Source: DAIOXA01 sp050949165 (lineage in GTDB: Bacteria > Bacillota > Proteinivoracia > UBA4975). Taken from it: a stretch of 64,000 bases of DNA. Under the pieces are notes generated by a model, which did no database searches, was not told where the DNA came from, and was given only the letters and a program-made list of their open reading frames with translations. The stretch spans positions 868,001 to 932,000 of the forward strand of contig JBMNFF010000001.1 of NCBI GenBank assembly GCA_050949165.1, given 5' to 3'. The position numbers and the translations under genes are program-made. Positions 7,449-15,969 of the stretch are shown here, in pieces (the first letter of the stretch is position 1; the number at the start of each line of letters is the position of its first letter).

Positions 7449-8942
7449 ATGCGTAGGATTTTTGGTATCGGCCTCCTGGCCATTCTGATCCTGGCCGCCG
7501 CTTGTACTGCACCACCCCCCAGCGATTCGCTGGTGGTAGCCATCCCCACTGATCCCGACGGGTTTCACCCCCATCAATCCGTTGCCGCCGCCTCCAGTGA
7601 AATCGCCTTTAACATCTATGAAGGCCTGGTCAAGGCGGCTCCCGACGGCTCCATCCTGCCCGCCCTGGCCACCGCTTGGCAGGTCTCTGCCGACGGGCTG
7701 GAATATACCTTCACCTTGCGGGAAGGGGTCCATTTTCACAATGGCCGGGAGATGACCCCTGAGGATGTGGTTTACTGCCTGAACAGGTTAATCGACCCGG
7801 AAATTACCACCAAATCCAGGGACTACACCGGCGTAGAGAGCATCGAGGCCCGGGGGCTGCAATTGGTCATCACCCTGGCCCAACCCGATGCCGCCTTTCT
7901 TGCCCTGCTCACAGAATTTGGCGCATCCATTTATCCCCAAGAAGCAGAGGAGCAGCTTTCCACCCAACCCATAGGTACAGGACCCTTTGTCCTGACCCAA
8001 TGGGAACCCAATAACCAATTAATCCTGACCAAGTTTGAGAATTACTGGAATCCCGAGCTGCCCAAGCTGAATCAGGTGACCCTAAAGATCATTCCGGAAC
8101 CCACCACCATGGTGAACAACCTGCAAACCGGCCATGTCGACCTCATCCCCCGCCTGGAGCCGGACTACCTCCACAAGGTGGAAGACAATCCCGATATAAA
8201 AATCATCGACAGTCCCATGAACCTGGTGCAACTTCTGGCCATCAACAACGCCGTCCCTCCCTTCGACGATATCCGGGTGCGCCAGGCCATGAATTACGCC
8301 ATTAATCGGGATGAAATTATCCAGGGCGCAGCCTGGGGACATGGCGCCCCCACAGGCAGCAATCTCTCCCCGGCTATGGGAGCATGGTACATCGATATGA
8401 CGGGCATGTACCCCTACGACCCCCAAAAGGCCAAAGACCTCCTGGCCGAGGCCGGCTATCCCGACGGATTCAAAGCCACCCTCCACCTGCCCGCCTCTTA
8501 TCCCCTGCACCGCGGAGCGGGGGAGATCATCGCCGATCAATTGGCCAAGGTGGGCATCGACCTGGAAATCCGGGTCATCGAGTGGGGAACCTGGCTGGAG
8601 CAGATTTACACCAATCGCGAGTTTGAGTTGACTGTGGTGGGCTTTACCGGCAAACTGGACCCCAACTCGGTCCTCAATCGGTACTTGAGCACGTCCAGCC
8701 GCAACTTTGGCAACTTCAATAGCCCGGAATACGACCAGCTGCTGGCCCAGGGCTTGTTGGAAAACGATCAGCAGAAGCGGATTGAAATATACCAAGAGCT
8801 CCAGGCCATCCTGGCCCGGGAGGCTTCCAACGTCTATATCATGGATCCCAGCCAACTGGCCGTCATGCAAAAGGAGATCGAGGGCTGGAACAACTATCCC
8901 GTCTATGTCCTGGACCTGGCGGCCCTCTCCAGGACCAAGTAG
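7449..8942 (+). CDS. ABC transporter substrate-binding lipoprotein, family 5 (peptide/nickel type)
   Basis: Captures an oligopeptide, nickel chelate or similar ligand outside the membrane. The signal peptide ends in a lipobox (LAAAC at residue 20). The family-5 features are present: LATAWQVSADGLEYTFTLR, the VHFHNGREMTPEDVVY segment, and IDRVRQAMNYAINRDEI-type helix. Length 497 is normal. A ribosome site AAAGGAG overlaps the end of the TetR gene. It is followed at once by two permease genes but no ATPases. Substrate cannot be told from sequence. Confidence 0.93.
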   Translation: MRRIFGIGLLAILILAAACTAPPPSDSLVVAIPTDPDGFHPHQSVAAASSEIAFNIYEGLVKAAPDGSILPALATAWQVSADGLEYTFTLREGVHFHNGREMTPEDVVYCLNRLIDPEITTKSRDYTGVESIEARGLQLVITLAQPDAAFLALLTEFGASIYPQEAEEQLSTQPIGTGPFVLTQWEPNNQLILTKFENYWNPELPKLNQVTLKIIPEPTTMVNNLQTGHVDLIPRLEPDYLHKVEDNPDIKIIDSPMNLVQLLAINNAVPPFDDIRVRQAMNYAINRDEIIQGAAWGHGAPTGSNLSPAMGAWYIDMTGMYPYDPQKAKDLLAEAGYPDGFKATLHLPASYPLHRGAGEIIADQLAKVGIDLEIRVIEWGTWLEQIYTNREFELTVVGFTGKLDPNSVLNRYLSTSSRNFGNFNSPEYDQLLAQGLLENDQQKRIEIYQELQAILAREASNVYIMDPSQLAVMQKEIEGWNNYPVYVLDLAALSRTK

Positions 8943-8943
8943 C

Positions 8944-9891
8944 ATGTATTGGCTGAAAAAGACCGCAGGGATGCTGGCCACGCTTTTCCTGGTCAGCATC
9001 CTCACCTTTGTCGCCCTTTACCTCATCCCCGGCGATCCGGCCCTCTTGATCCTGGGCGCCGAGGCCGATCCCCAAGCCCTGGACTTGGTGCGGGAACAAC
9101 TGGGGCTTAACAAACCCATCGCTGTGCAGTACCTCACCTGGCTGGGAAGTATCCTGCGCGGCGATTTCGGCCAATCCATCACCTTTAGCCGAGGCTATTC
9201 GGTGGCCAGTCTGATTGCCGACGCCCTGCCCGTCACCATTCCCCTGGCCCTGGCCGCCGTTGGCCTTTCCCTGGCCATCGCCATCCCCGTGGGGGCATTG
9301 GCGGCCAGCCGCCGAGGCAGCCTGCTGGACAAGGCCGTCCTCTCCCTCTCCCAAGCTGGACTGTCCATTCCCGCCTTCTGGTTGGGCATTTTGGGCATCC
9401 AGTTTTTTGCCGTGGAGCTGGGTTGGTTCCCCCCGGGAAGCATGCCCCGCTGGTCCGTCAACCCCGGGGGAGCGGCCCTGGCTCTGGTCCTGCCGTCCCT
9501 CATTCTCGCCCTGCCCCGGGCGGCAATCCTGACCCGAATGGTGCGTGCCGCCATGTTGGAGGCCCTGGGAGAAAACTACATCCGCGCCGCCCGGGGTCGG
9601 GGTGTTCGGGAACGGGCGATAATCTTTCGCCACGGCCTGGCCAATGCCCTGGTATCCATCAGCACCGTGGCCGGAATCCAGCTGGTCCAGCTCTTGGCCG
9701 GAACGGTGGTGGTGGAGCAGGTCTTTTCCCTGCCCGGTCTGGGGCGCCTAATCCTTGCGGCAGTGCTGCTCCGGGACCTGCCCCTGGTCCAGGGGGCGAT
9801 CTTTGTCGGCGCCGCCATGATCTTGCTGGTCAACTTCAGTTTGGACACTCTCTATCCAATCCTGGATCCCAGAATCAGGGGGGTGGAATGA
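8944..9891 (+). CDS. ABC transporter permease, DppB/OppB type
   Basis: A 315-residue inner-membrane permease with six helices. The N-terminal TFVALYLIPGDPA segment is characteristic of DppB/NikB proteins, and the cytoplasmic EAA loop is clear (YIRAARGRGVRERAIIFRHGL). Near the C terminus VVEQVFSLPGLGRLI is conserved. The start is ATG at 8944, one base after the binding protein stop. Translation is presumably coupled, as no independent strong ribosome site is present. It should pair with the DppC-like permease that follows. Confidence 0.93.
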   Translation: MYWLKKTAGMLATLFLVSILTFVALYLIPGDPALLILGAEADPQALDLVREQLGLNKPIAVQYLTWLGSILRGDFGQSITFSRGYSVASLIADALPVTIPLALAAVGLSLAIAIPVGALAASRRGSLLDKAVLSLSQAGLSIPAFWLGILGIQFFAVELGWFPPGSMPRWSVNPGGAALALVLPSLILALPRAAILTRMVRAAMLEALGENYIRAARGRGVRERAIIFRHGLANALVSISTVAGIQLVQLLAGTVVVEQVFSLPGLGRLILAAVLLRDLPLVQGAIFVGAAMILLVNFSLDTLYPILDPRIRGVE

Positions 9892-10655
9892 TGGGGAAGA
9901 CAGTAGGCTTCATCCTGGTTGGAATGATGGTCCTCATCACCCTGGTTGGCTTATTCTACACACCCCATCCGCCCAATGCCATGAATATTGAGCGGCGCCT
10001 TGAAGCCCCCTCAGCCCAATTCCTGCTGGGCACAGATAATTATGGGCGGGACATCCTCAGCCGCATCATGGTGGGGGGACGCCCCGCCTTTCAGGCCGGC
10101 ATGGTGGCAGTGGCCTTGGGACTGGGCCTGGGCACACTTTGGGGGGCCGCCGCCGGCTACTACCGGGGCTGGCTGGAAGAGGTCCTGATGCGCATGGCCG
10201 ACGGCCTCTATTCCCTGCCCTCCATCCTCACCGCTCTGCTGGCGGTGACTCTGCTGGGACCGGGCCAGAAGAGCATCCTGGTGGCCGTGGCCCTGGCCAA
10301 CATCCCCATCTTTGCCCGGCTCACCCGTTCACAATTCCTCAGCATCCGGGAGCGGGAGTACGTCCTGGCCGCCCGGGCCATGGGGTACAGCGACGCCCGC
10401 ATCATCTTCCGCCACATCCTTCCCAACTGCCTGCCCGCCCTCCTGGTCCAGGCCAGCGTCAGCTTCGCCGCCGCCATCCTGGCTGAAGCATCCCTGAGTT
10501 ATCTGGGCCTCGGCACCCAACCTCCCGACGCCAGCTGGGGGAGAATGCTCAAGGAAGCCCAGGGCTTTACCGGTCTCGCCCCTTGGGCCACCATCTTCCC
10601 CGGCCTGGCCATCGCCCTCACCGTCCTGGGCTTCAACCGCCTGGGCGACAGCTAG
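9888..10655 (+). CDS. ABC transporter permease, DppC/OppC type, slightly short C terminus
   Basis: The second permease, overlapping the first by four bases (ATGA). The family landmarks are LLGTDNYGRDILSRIMVGGR, the EAA loop ending ARAMGYSDARIIFRHILPN, and SLSYLGLGTQPPDASWG. Length 255 is short for the family. The usual ending LGDGLRDALDPR stops here after LGDS. The stop is next to a tandem 34-bp repeat, which may have clipped the gene. No ATP-binding subunit genes follow, so the transporter must borrow ATPases from elsewhere or is non-functional. Confidence 0.9.
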   Translation: MMGKTVGFILVGMMVLITLVGLFYTPHPPNAMNIERRLEAPSAQFLLGTDNYGRDILSRIMVGGRPAFQAGMVAVALGLGLGTLWGAAAGYYRGWLEEVLMRMADGLYSLPSILTALLAVTLLGPGQKSILVAVALANIPIFARLTRSQFLSIREREYVLAARAMGYSDARIIFRHILPNCLPALLVQASVSFAAAILAEASLSYLGLGTQPPDASWGRMLKEAQGFTGLAPWATIFPGLAIALTVLGFNRLGDS

Positions 10656-10722
10656 CACGACAACGGGGACGCTTCTCCCTGTCGCAGAGCGCGACATCCG
10701 GGACGTTTCTCCCTGTCGCAGG
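10655..10722. repeat. Two tandem copies of a 34-bp dispersed repeat
   Basis: Units 10655-10688 and 10689-10722 match at 29 of 34 positions. Each has CGACA and TGTCG ends around a CGGGGACGYTTCTCCC-like centre, so a unit can fold into a hairpin. Related copies are at 11413-11445 and 51979-52079. The form recalls REP-like elements mobilised by IS200-type transposases, which is inference. Confidence 0.8.
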
Positions 10723-10786
10723 ACATCGGGCCGCCTGCCCATCCTCTGGCCCCGGCGGTTAATTTCCCTTGTCACACAACCCCACC

Positions 10787-10813
10787 AAAAAAGAGCTGGC
10801 TTCCAGCTCTTTT
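10787..10813 (-). terminator. Terminator after the GNAT gene
   Basis: AAAAGAGCTGG/CCAGCTCTTTT hairpin with A/T runs on both sides, 10 bases after the GNAT stop. It could act in both directions. Confidence 0.88.
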
Positions 10814-10823
10814 CCAATATCCC

Positions 10824-11327
10824 TTACGCCTTGGCGGCCCAACTGGCCCGGTCTATTTCCAGATAGGTCTCCCCTTCTCCCAGGTAATCCGGCCTTTCCT
10901 TGCTGATGAATCCCAGCCTTGCGTACAGCCGCCAAGCTGGTCTGTTGTCTGGATGGGGATCAACAAATACCCGCTGGGCACCGCCTTGGGTGAACGCCTT
11001 GTCAATGGCAAAACTCAGGGCCCGGCGGGCAATTCCGCGGCCCCGGGTGTGGGGAAGCAGTTTTATGTCCATGGCGGCCGTCCCCCAGGAGTCTACATTG
11101 TAAAAGGTCTCGCCGCAATAGCCCAGCTCCCGGTGATAAATCGAGTAGTGGCACCGATTGGGTTTTGCCATTGCCCAGGGCAACCATTCCCTGAGTTTCT
11201 CCACAGTGGTCCCCAGACCCTGGGGAAATCCCACATAGTACATCACTTCACCGTTATTCCACAAGCTCATGATATTGGCCAAATCGGCTACGGAGCTTTC
11301 CTGTATCCTGATCTCTTCGCCGCTCAT
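10824..11327 (-). CDS. GNAT family N-acetyltransferase
   Basis: Transfers an acetyl group from acetyl-CoA to an unidentified amine. The 167-residue protein has a RimJ/RimL-like fold: motif A is visible as IKLLPHTRGRGIARRALSF (Q/R-x-x-G-x-G/A), with later RVFVDPHPDNRPAWRLYARLGF for motif B. ATG at 11327 is preferred because AAGGAGGG lies 7 bases upstream. A longer frame from 11381 has no such site. It is monocistronic. No substrate can be assigned. Confidence 0.9.
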   Translation of the reverse strand: MSGEEIRIQESSVADLANIMSLWNNGEVMYYVGFPQGLGTTVEKLREWLPWAMAKPNRCHYSIYHRELGYCGETFYNVDSWGTAAMDIKLLPHTRGRGIARRALSFAIDKAFTQGGAQRVFVDPHPDNRPAWRLYARLGFISKERPDYLGEGETYLEIDRASWAAKA

Positions 11328-11412
11328 TTTCTTTCCCTCCTTCGCTGCCAACACCATATCATCTATGCGTCCCTGTAACAACGGAGACTTTTGTTATAAG
11401 AGAGCTCCCCCC

Positions 11413-11445
11413 GTCATACAGAGCGCGGCCGTCCCCGATGTCGCG
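11413..11445. repeat. Degenerate copy of the 34-bp repeat
   Basis: Read on the minus strand, 11430-11445 gives GCGACATCGGGGACG, matching the first half of the units at 10655-10722. The second half (GCGCTCTGTATGACG) has diverged. Confidence 0.55.
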
Positions 11446-11473
11446 AAAAAACGCCCCGAAGAGGGGCGTTTCT
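11446..11473 (-). terminator. Terminator after the MFS gene
   Basis: Minus-strand AAACGCCCCTCTTCGGGGCG followed by TTTTTT, starting immediately after the MFS stop codon. Confidence 0.93.
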
Positions 11474-12724
11474 TTAGGCCGGCTTGGCATCTCCGTGCTT
11501 GACGAAGAGCATGGTGCACAGGGAGAGCAGGGAAAAGATTACGGCATATGGGAACAACGTCCAATACGACACGTGCTCCATCAGGAACCCGGAAAATATC
11601 GGCGTCAGCGTCTGGGCAGCCATAGAAAATGTATAGTACATACCGGTGTACTTCCCGATATCTCTACCCTTACTCATCTCCACAACCATTGGATAAGAGT
11701 TCACATTGATGGAGGCCCAGCCGATGCCGGTAAAGGCAAAGACCAGGTTGATCCAAGGCGAGTAGGTCTTGAAGAGGAAACCGCAGAAGTAAGTGGTGGT
11801 TATAATCAAGATACCGGTGACGATCATCTTCTTGCGGCCAAACTTCCTGGAGAGTATCCCCACAGGAATAAAGAAGACTATTGCCGTGCCCATGGCCACC
11901 ATAAGGGCATTGGCAAAGCTACCTCCTTGGTAGTCCCAAATCCTGGTGGCATACCTGGAAAATGCCGTCGTCACCGCATTGTAGGCCATAAACCATAGAA
12001 AAATTGATGCGAGGATGAATATAAAACTGCGCCTGACATCCTTGGGCATACCCTTTTGGGCGCCACCGGTTTGTTCATCAGAGCCCGATTCTTCCGGCCA
12101 TTCCCGGCTGATTTGCTGCGCCAATTTCTTTTCTCTGATGGTGCTGACCAGCGCAATTACGGCAATGACCATGAGTCCGGCCACTGCCAGGTAAACGTTG
12201 AGATAGCTCGGACAGGTTGAGGCGTCGACCTTGGGAACCAGGAAACTGATGGCAGCCAGGGCAAATATACCTCCCACAGCCCCCATGAGGTTGATGACGG
12301 CATTGGCCTCGCTTCTGAGCGGTTTAGGAGTGAGGTCAGGCATCAGAGCCACTGCCGGCGAACGATATGTACTCATTGCAAGCAGAACGATACCGAGAGA
12401 AACCAGGAAGAGAGGCAAGTTTCTCGCCTGATCGGCCAAGGGCAAAACCAGCATGAAGATAACTGCAAGTGCTGTTCCCACAATGATAAAGGGCGTGCGC
12501 TTGCCCAACCTGGTGTCGACCCTGTCCGATAAGGCGCCAAAGAAGGGAAGGAGGAATAATGCCAGGATATTGTCCAGGGCCATCACACCGCCGGTCAGGG
12601 TATCGCCAATCTGGAAGGTGTTGGTAAGCATCAGCGGAACGAGGTTGTCGTAGACCTGCCAGAAGGCGCTGATGGACATGAAAGCCAGGCCGATTAGAAA
12701 GGTTCTCCCATAGTTTAACTTCAC
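11474..12724 (-). CDS. Major facilitator superfamily transporter
   Basis: A 416-residue membrane carrier with about twelve helices. The loop 2-3 motif is present as FGALSDRVDTRLGKRTPFI (G-x-L-x-D-x-x-x-x-R-x-G-K-R), and the equivalent of loop 8-9 is GILSRKFGRKK. The RLGKRTPFI form is common in sugar/GPH-like MFS carriers (sucrose or glycoside transport), so a sugar is the best guess without proof. GTG at 12724 follows AAGGGGG. The gene is alone, with its own terminator. Confidence 0.88.
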   Translation of the reverse strand: MKLNYGRTFLIGLAFMSISAFWQVYDNLVPLMLTNTFQIGDTLTGGVMALDNILALFLLPFFGALSDRVDTRLGKRTPFIIVGTALAVIFMLVLPLADQARNLPLFLVSLGIVLLAMSTYRSPAVALMPDLTPKPLRSEANAVINLMGAVGGIFALAAISFLVPKVDASTCPSYLNVYLAVAGLMVIAVIALVSTIREKKLAQQISREWPEESGSDEQTGGAQKGMPKDVRRSFIFILASIFLWFMAYNAVTTAFSRYATRIWDYQGGSFANALMVAMGTAIVFFIPVGILSRKFGRKKMIVTGILIITTTYFCGFLFKTYSPWINLVFAFTGIGWASINVNSYPMVVEMSKGRDIGKYTGMYYTFSMAAQTLTPIFSGFLMEHVSYWTLFPYAVIFSLLSLCTMLFVKHGDAKPA

Positions 12725-12854
12725 ACAATAACCCCCTTGTGCAGATGTTAACTAATTATAGCATATTCCCAGTAGCTGTTGTCAGATTTTGCATTTTTTT
12801 CCCCCCACCATAAACAAGCGGGCTGGCAACTAGGCCCGCCCGTATACTCTTACC

Positions 12855-13583
12855 CTACCCTAAGATTATCGCCTTGTGAGCTGCTTCGGGATCCCCGGAG
12901 CAGCTCATGGCCAGATCGCGCCGAAAGGCCTGGGAATAAAAGGCCTGAACCACATCGCCGGGAACGGCGAAGCCGATGTTGGCCACCGGGATGGTCCGGT
13001 TCTTATCGGCCCACACTTCTTTAAAGGTGGGAAGCCCCACTAAGCGGCCCAGTTCGTCAAAGAGACCGCCCCCGGAATTGCCGGGATTGATGGAAGCATC
13101 AGTCTGGACATAGGGGCGTTTATCCACCATCCGCCGGGGATAGGATATTACCCCCCGGGTCACGGTGTGGCTGATTCCCAAGGGATGCCCCACGGCAAAG
13201 ACATCCTGCCCCAGGTAGATTTGCGGAGCAATTACCACCCCCGAAAAGCCCTGAGGATTTTCCACCCGGATTATGGCAATATCCTGCTCGTATTCGCCAG
13301 CCACCACCTGAGCCGTACCCTGCCAACCCTGGGCGGTACTGACCACTATCCTGTTGCAGATTCCACTGGTGTTGGAGACTACATGGGCATTGGTGGCAAT
13401 ATGTCCGTAGCTGTCCAGGATGACGCCTGACCCCAGACTGCCGCAGGCCTGGATGGTCACCACCCGGGCAGCCATAGCCTCCAAGCGCTGCTGGCGCAAG
13501 CTATAGACCTGGCTCAGGTCCTGGGGAGTTTCGGCATCCCGCAACAGAGCAAGTTCCAGTTCTTTCCTGAATAAGTTTTCCAT
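12855..13583 (-). CDS. Trypsin-like serine protease (S1C), no signal peptide or PDZ
   Basis: A 242-residue HtrA-type protease domain. The catalytic triad is visible: H67 in TNAHVV, D101 in DIAIIR and S170 in NPGNSGGG. Unlike DegP/HtrA there is no signal peptide, no membrane anchor and no PDZ domain, so the enzyme appears to be cytoplasmic or forespore/coat-localised. The N-terminal 40 residues are a charged helix. ATG at 13583 follows AGGAGG. The ger operon is just upstream on the same strand, but it is separated by about 150 bases and no link is proven. Confidence 0.88.
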   Translation of the reverse strand: MENLFRKELELALLRDAETPQDLSQVYSLRQQRLEAMAARVVTIQACGSLGSGVILDSYGHIATNAHVVSNTSGICNRIVVSTAQGWQGTAQVVAGEYEQDIAIIRVENPQGFSGVVIAPQIYLGQDVFAVGHPLGISHTVTRGVISYPRRMVDKRPYVQTDASINPGNSGGGLFDELGRLVGLPTFKEVWADKNRTIPVANIGFAVPGDVVQAFYSQAFRRDLAMSCSGDPEAAHKAIILG

Positions 13584-13738
13584 AACAAAACCTCCTGCCC
13601 CAGTCTATGCTCCAGGGCAAGAGGTTGCCATCTATCTATATGAGCGTGCTTTCAGGCCTTCCTATCACAGATTCCCCGCCATCAATACCCTTTCGCTACC
13701 CTTATTCCTTGTATGTATTGGGGCGGCAAGGTCAGGAC

Positions 13739-14872
13739 CTAGTACTGGGGATTTACCAAGGCGCCTATACGTTTGACCTCTACCACCACTTCCAGGGATA
13801 TCTCGCTTTTTTTGTACTCCTCATCCCAGTTCTTGCCCCGAAACCACTGGGGATTTTGGATCCGGACATGCTGCCCCAGCCCCACTACATCCGTTCCCCA
13901 GTCCTGGGTCTTTCTTAGCATCTCCAGGGCATTGCCCTGAATGTCCCGGGCCAAAGCCTTCTCCACCTTCTCATCTATTCCCGGCTGAGTGACATCGGTA
14001 TCCCAAACGATATTGATGATATCAACACTCACCTTGAGCTTAATGGCAATCCTGGCCTTGCCATCCACAATGGAAGTGGTAACGTGGCGGGAAACGTTTT
14101 TTATAAACCCCGAGGTATCCCGGAGTGCGCCGTCAATGGGCAGTTTGGTGGTCGCCCTGCCCCGCCGGTTCTGCCCCGTCAAGAGCATGTAGTGTGTGGT
14201 CTCCTGGTCGGTGAGAATCCCCTGCATCCTGCCCGTGGAATCCAGGGCCGCCAAGCCGACAATATTGGCTCCAATCTTCTCATCGTCTGAACCAGTCAAC
14301 TCGATTACCGGAACCACTGGAACCACTCCGGCAGTGGAGTAACTAACCCAGTACCGGGAGGCAGTAATTCTGGGCACTATCCCGCTGTTAAAGTTGTGGT
14401 CCAATAGGTCGGACAAGAACCGGGCCACCCAGGCCTCTTCCACCGGTTCCAGGAAAATGACTTCCCGGGCTTCCGACCCCCGAACAATCACAATCTTGGC
14501 GTTGGGATTAATGTCCCTCTGCTGGTCCACTTCCCGCATAATTTGATGGAGCAAGCCCTTGCGGGCGGCATCTTCGGAAAAAACCAGGGTAGCCACTTGG
14601 CCCAAAACCAGAATCCGATCCCGCTGCCTCTGCATATTAAAAAATGCGTTGGACAAGGAATAACCCTTGCCCACCAGCTTCTTGGTCTCCTCTATCGAGC
14701 TCTCAGAGAAGGTAGGATTTGTCGTGGTGAGGATGAATAACTGAGGATCGGTGGGGTCGGTGTCGAAGCCTATGGCATAGGCCATAGCCAATTCCTCGAT
14801 AATCAGCTGATCCCAGCACCCTCCCACCAGGAGCAGAGACAGGGTTAGAACCAGCAACACCAGCTTTCTCAT
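13739..14872 (-). CDS. gerC: Spore germination protein GerC (Ger(x)C family lipoprotein)
   Basis: The lipoprotein subunit of a nutrient germinant receptor at the spore inner membrane. The signal peptide ends in LLVGGCWD, with the Cys lipidated and the WD pair typical of GerC. It contains the family segment for domain 1 (AIGFDTDP) and the long beta-sandwich domains 2-3. Length 377 is normal. It overlaps the gerB stop by four bases, so it is the last gene of gerA-gerB-gerC. Confidence 0.95.
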   Translation of the reverse strand: MRKLVLLVLTLSLLLVGGCWDQLIIEELAMAYAIGFDTDPTDPQLFILTTTNPTFSESSIEETKKLVGKGYSLSNAFFNMQRQRDRILVLGQVATLVFSEDAARKGLLHQIMREVDQQRDINPNAKIVIVRGSEAREVIFLEPVEEAWVARFLSDLLDHNFNSGIVPRITASRYWVSYSTAGVVPVVPVIELTGSDDEKIGANIVGLAALDSTGRMQGILTDQETTHYMLLTGQNRRGRATTKLPIDGALRDTSGFIKNVSRHVTTSIVDGKARIAIKLKVSVDIINIVWDTDVTQPGIDEKVEKALARDIQGNALEMLRKTQDWGTDVVGLGQHVRIQNPQWFRGKNWDEEYKKSEISLEVVVEVKRIGALVNPQY

Positions 14873-15969
14873 GGCTTTTTCTCCTCCTTGCTTTCATCCA
14901 GCCCCCGCACCTTGGCCACCAGGAGCAGAAGGAGGACAAGGGCCATTATCCCCACCAGGCCCCAACGGCCCAAGAAGTCGATGAACATTATCACTTGGTT
15001 AAGGCGGGGCGGGGCAATGGCCACCAGGTAAACCAGGGGCCAGCAGGCGATGGACCAGATATCGTGGTAACGGCGCTTGGTCAGGGTAGCCAGGGTAAAG
15101 GTGCCGGCAAAATATTGAGTGGCCGCCACCGTAGTAACTTGGGCAGTCCAAAAGAAAAGGACCAAGGAATCAACCCGTTGCAAAAAAGGAAGCATCCCCA
15201 CCCGCAGGTAATTTATCAAGGGCCATTTTTGCAGGACTGTCTGCTCCACCCCCAATACACCAAAGATCAAGATGACATTGCCTGCATAGAGCAGAGTAAT
15301 CACACCCAAGGCCATGAGAGTTATCCGCAGCACCTTATCCCTGTTGATGACAAAGGGGAAGAAGACTAACAAGACCTCAAAGCCGAGAAATGTGAAGATG
15401 GCTTCCTGGGCCCCCCCGAAAATGGCGGTAATTCCCTCCGCCCCCACCGGCCGCAGGTTCAGGAGATTAAACTCCGCCGCAGGCACCAGCCAGATGGCCA
15501 AAACCACCACCGTCAACAAGATTATTATCTCCATAAGCCGGCCCAGGGTTACAGCTCCCGACCTGCTGACGTACACCACAGGCAACAACATGCCCAGCAG
15601 AAATACAGGCTCGGGTGTCCAGATCAGCACCCAGGTCTTGGCCAGCTCCACAAATAAGCGGAGGGCGGCACCGCCAATAGCGACGGTATACAGAAAATAG
15701 GCAACGGAAACTAAGATTCCCAGGGGTTTGCCCAGAATGGCAATGCTGAATTCCGGCAGGGTTTTGGTGGGAAACTTCTTGCACAGCAGCCAAATCAGGA
15801 TGGCCATCACCCAGGTGCCAGCCCCGGCAAGAAGGACGCTGAGCCAGCCGTCCCTGCCGGCAATGTCGGCGACAGCCCTGGGCAAAGTGATGATGCCGGA
15901 GCCCAGCATGGCGCAGATCAAAACCGAGAACAACTGAAAATCACTGAGGCCGTATTTCTTAGCTTCCAT
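14869..15969 (-). CDS. gerB: Spore germination protein GerB (endospore germination permease)
   Basis: The B subunit of the germinant receptor, an APC-superfamily membrane protein with about ten helices that binds the germinant. Typical start: GLSDFQLFSVLICAMLGSGI, then LPRAVADIAGRDGWLSVLL. Length 366 is usual. ATG at 15969 lies inside the last codons of gerA (11-base overlap), and gerC overlaps its end by four bases, a tightly coupled operon. The germinant is unknown. Confidence 0.95.
   Translation of the reverse strand: MEAKKYGLSDFQLFSVLICAMLGSGIITLPRAVADIAGRDGWLSVLLAGAGTWVMAILIWLLCKKFPTKTLPEFSIAILGKPLGILVSVAYFLYTVAIGGAALRLFVELAKTWVLIWTPEPVFLLGMLLPVVYVSRSGAVTLGRLMEIIILLTVVVLAIWLVPAAEFNLLNLRPVGAEGITAIFGGAQEAIFTFLGFEVLLVFFPFVINRDKVLRITLMALGVITLLYAGNVILIFGVLGVEQTVLQKWPLINYLRVGMLPFLQRVDSLVLFFWTAQVTTVAATQYFAGTFTLATLTKRRYHDIWSIACWPLVYLVAIAPPRLNQVIMFIDFLGRWGLVGIMALVLLLLLVAKVRGLDESKEEKKP

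Noticed and set aside
8707..8943. Extending the first permease upstream to 8707
   Set aside because: That part overlaps the binding protein in another frame; the family N terminus begins at ATG 8944.
8082..9005. A 307-codon open frame on the minus strand
   Set aside because: Antisense to the ABC binding-protein gene; no start signal.
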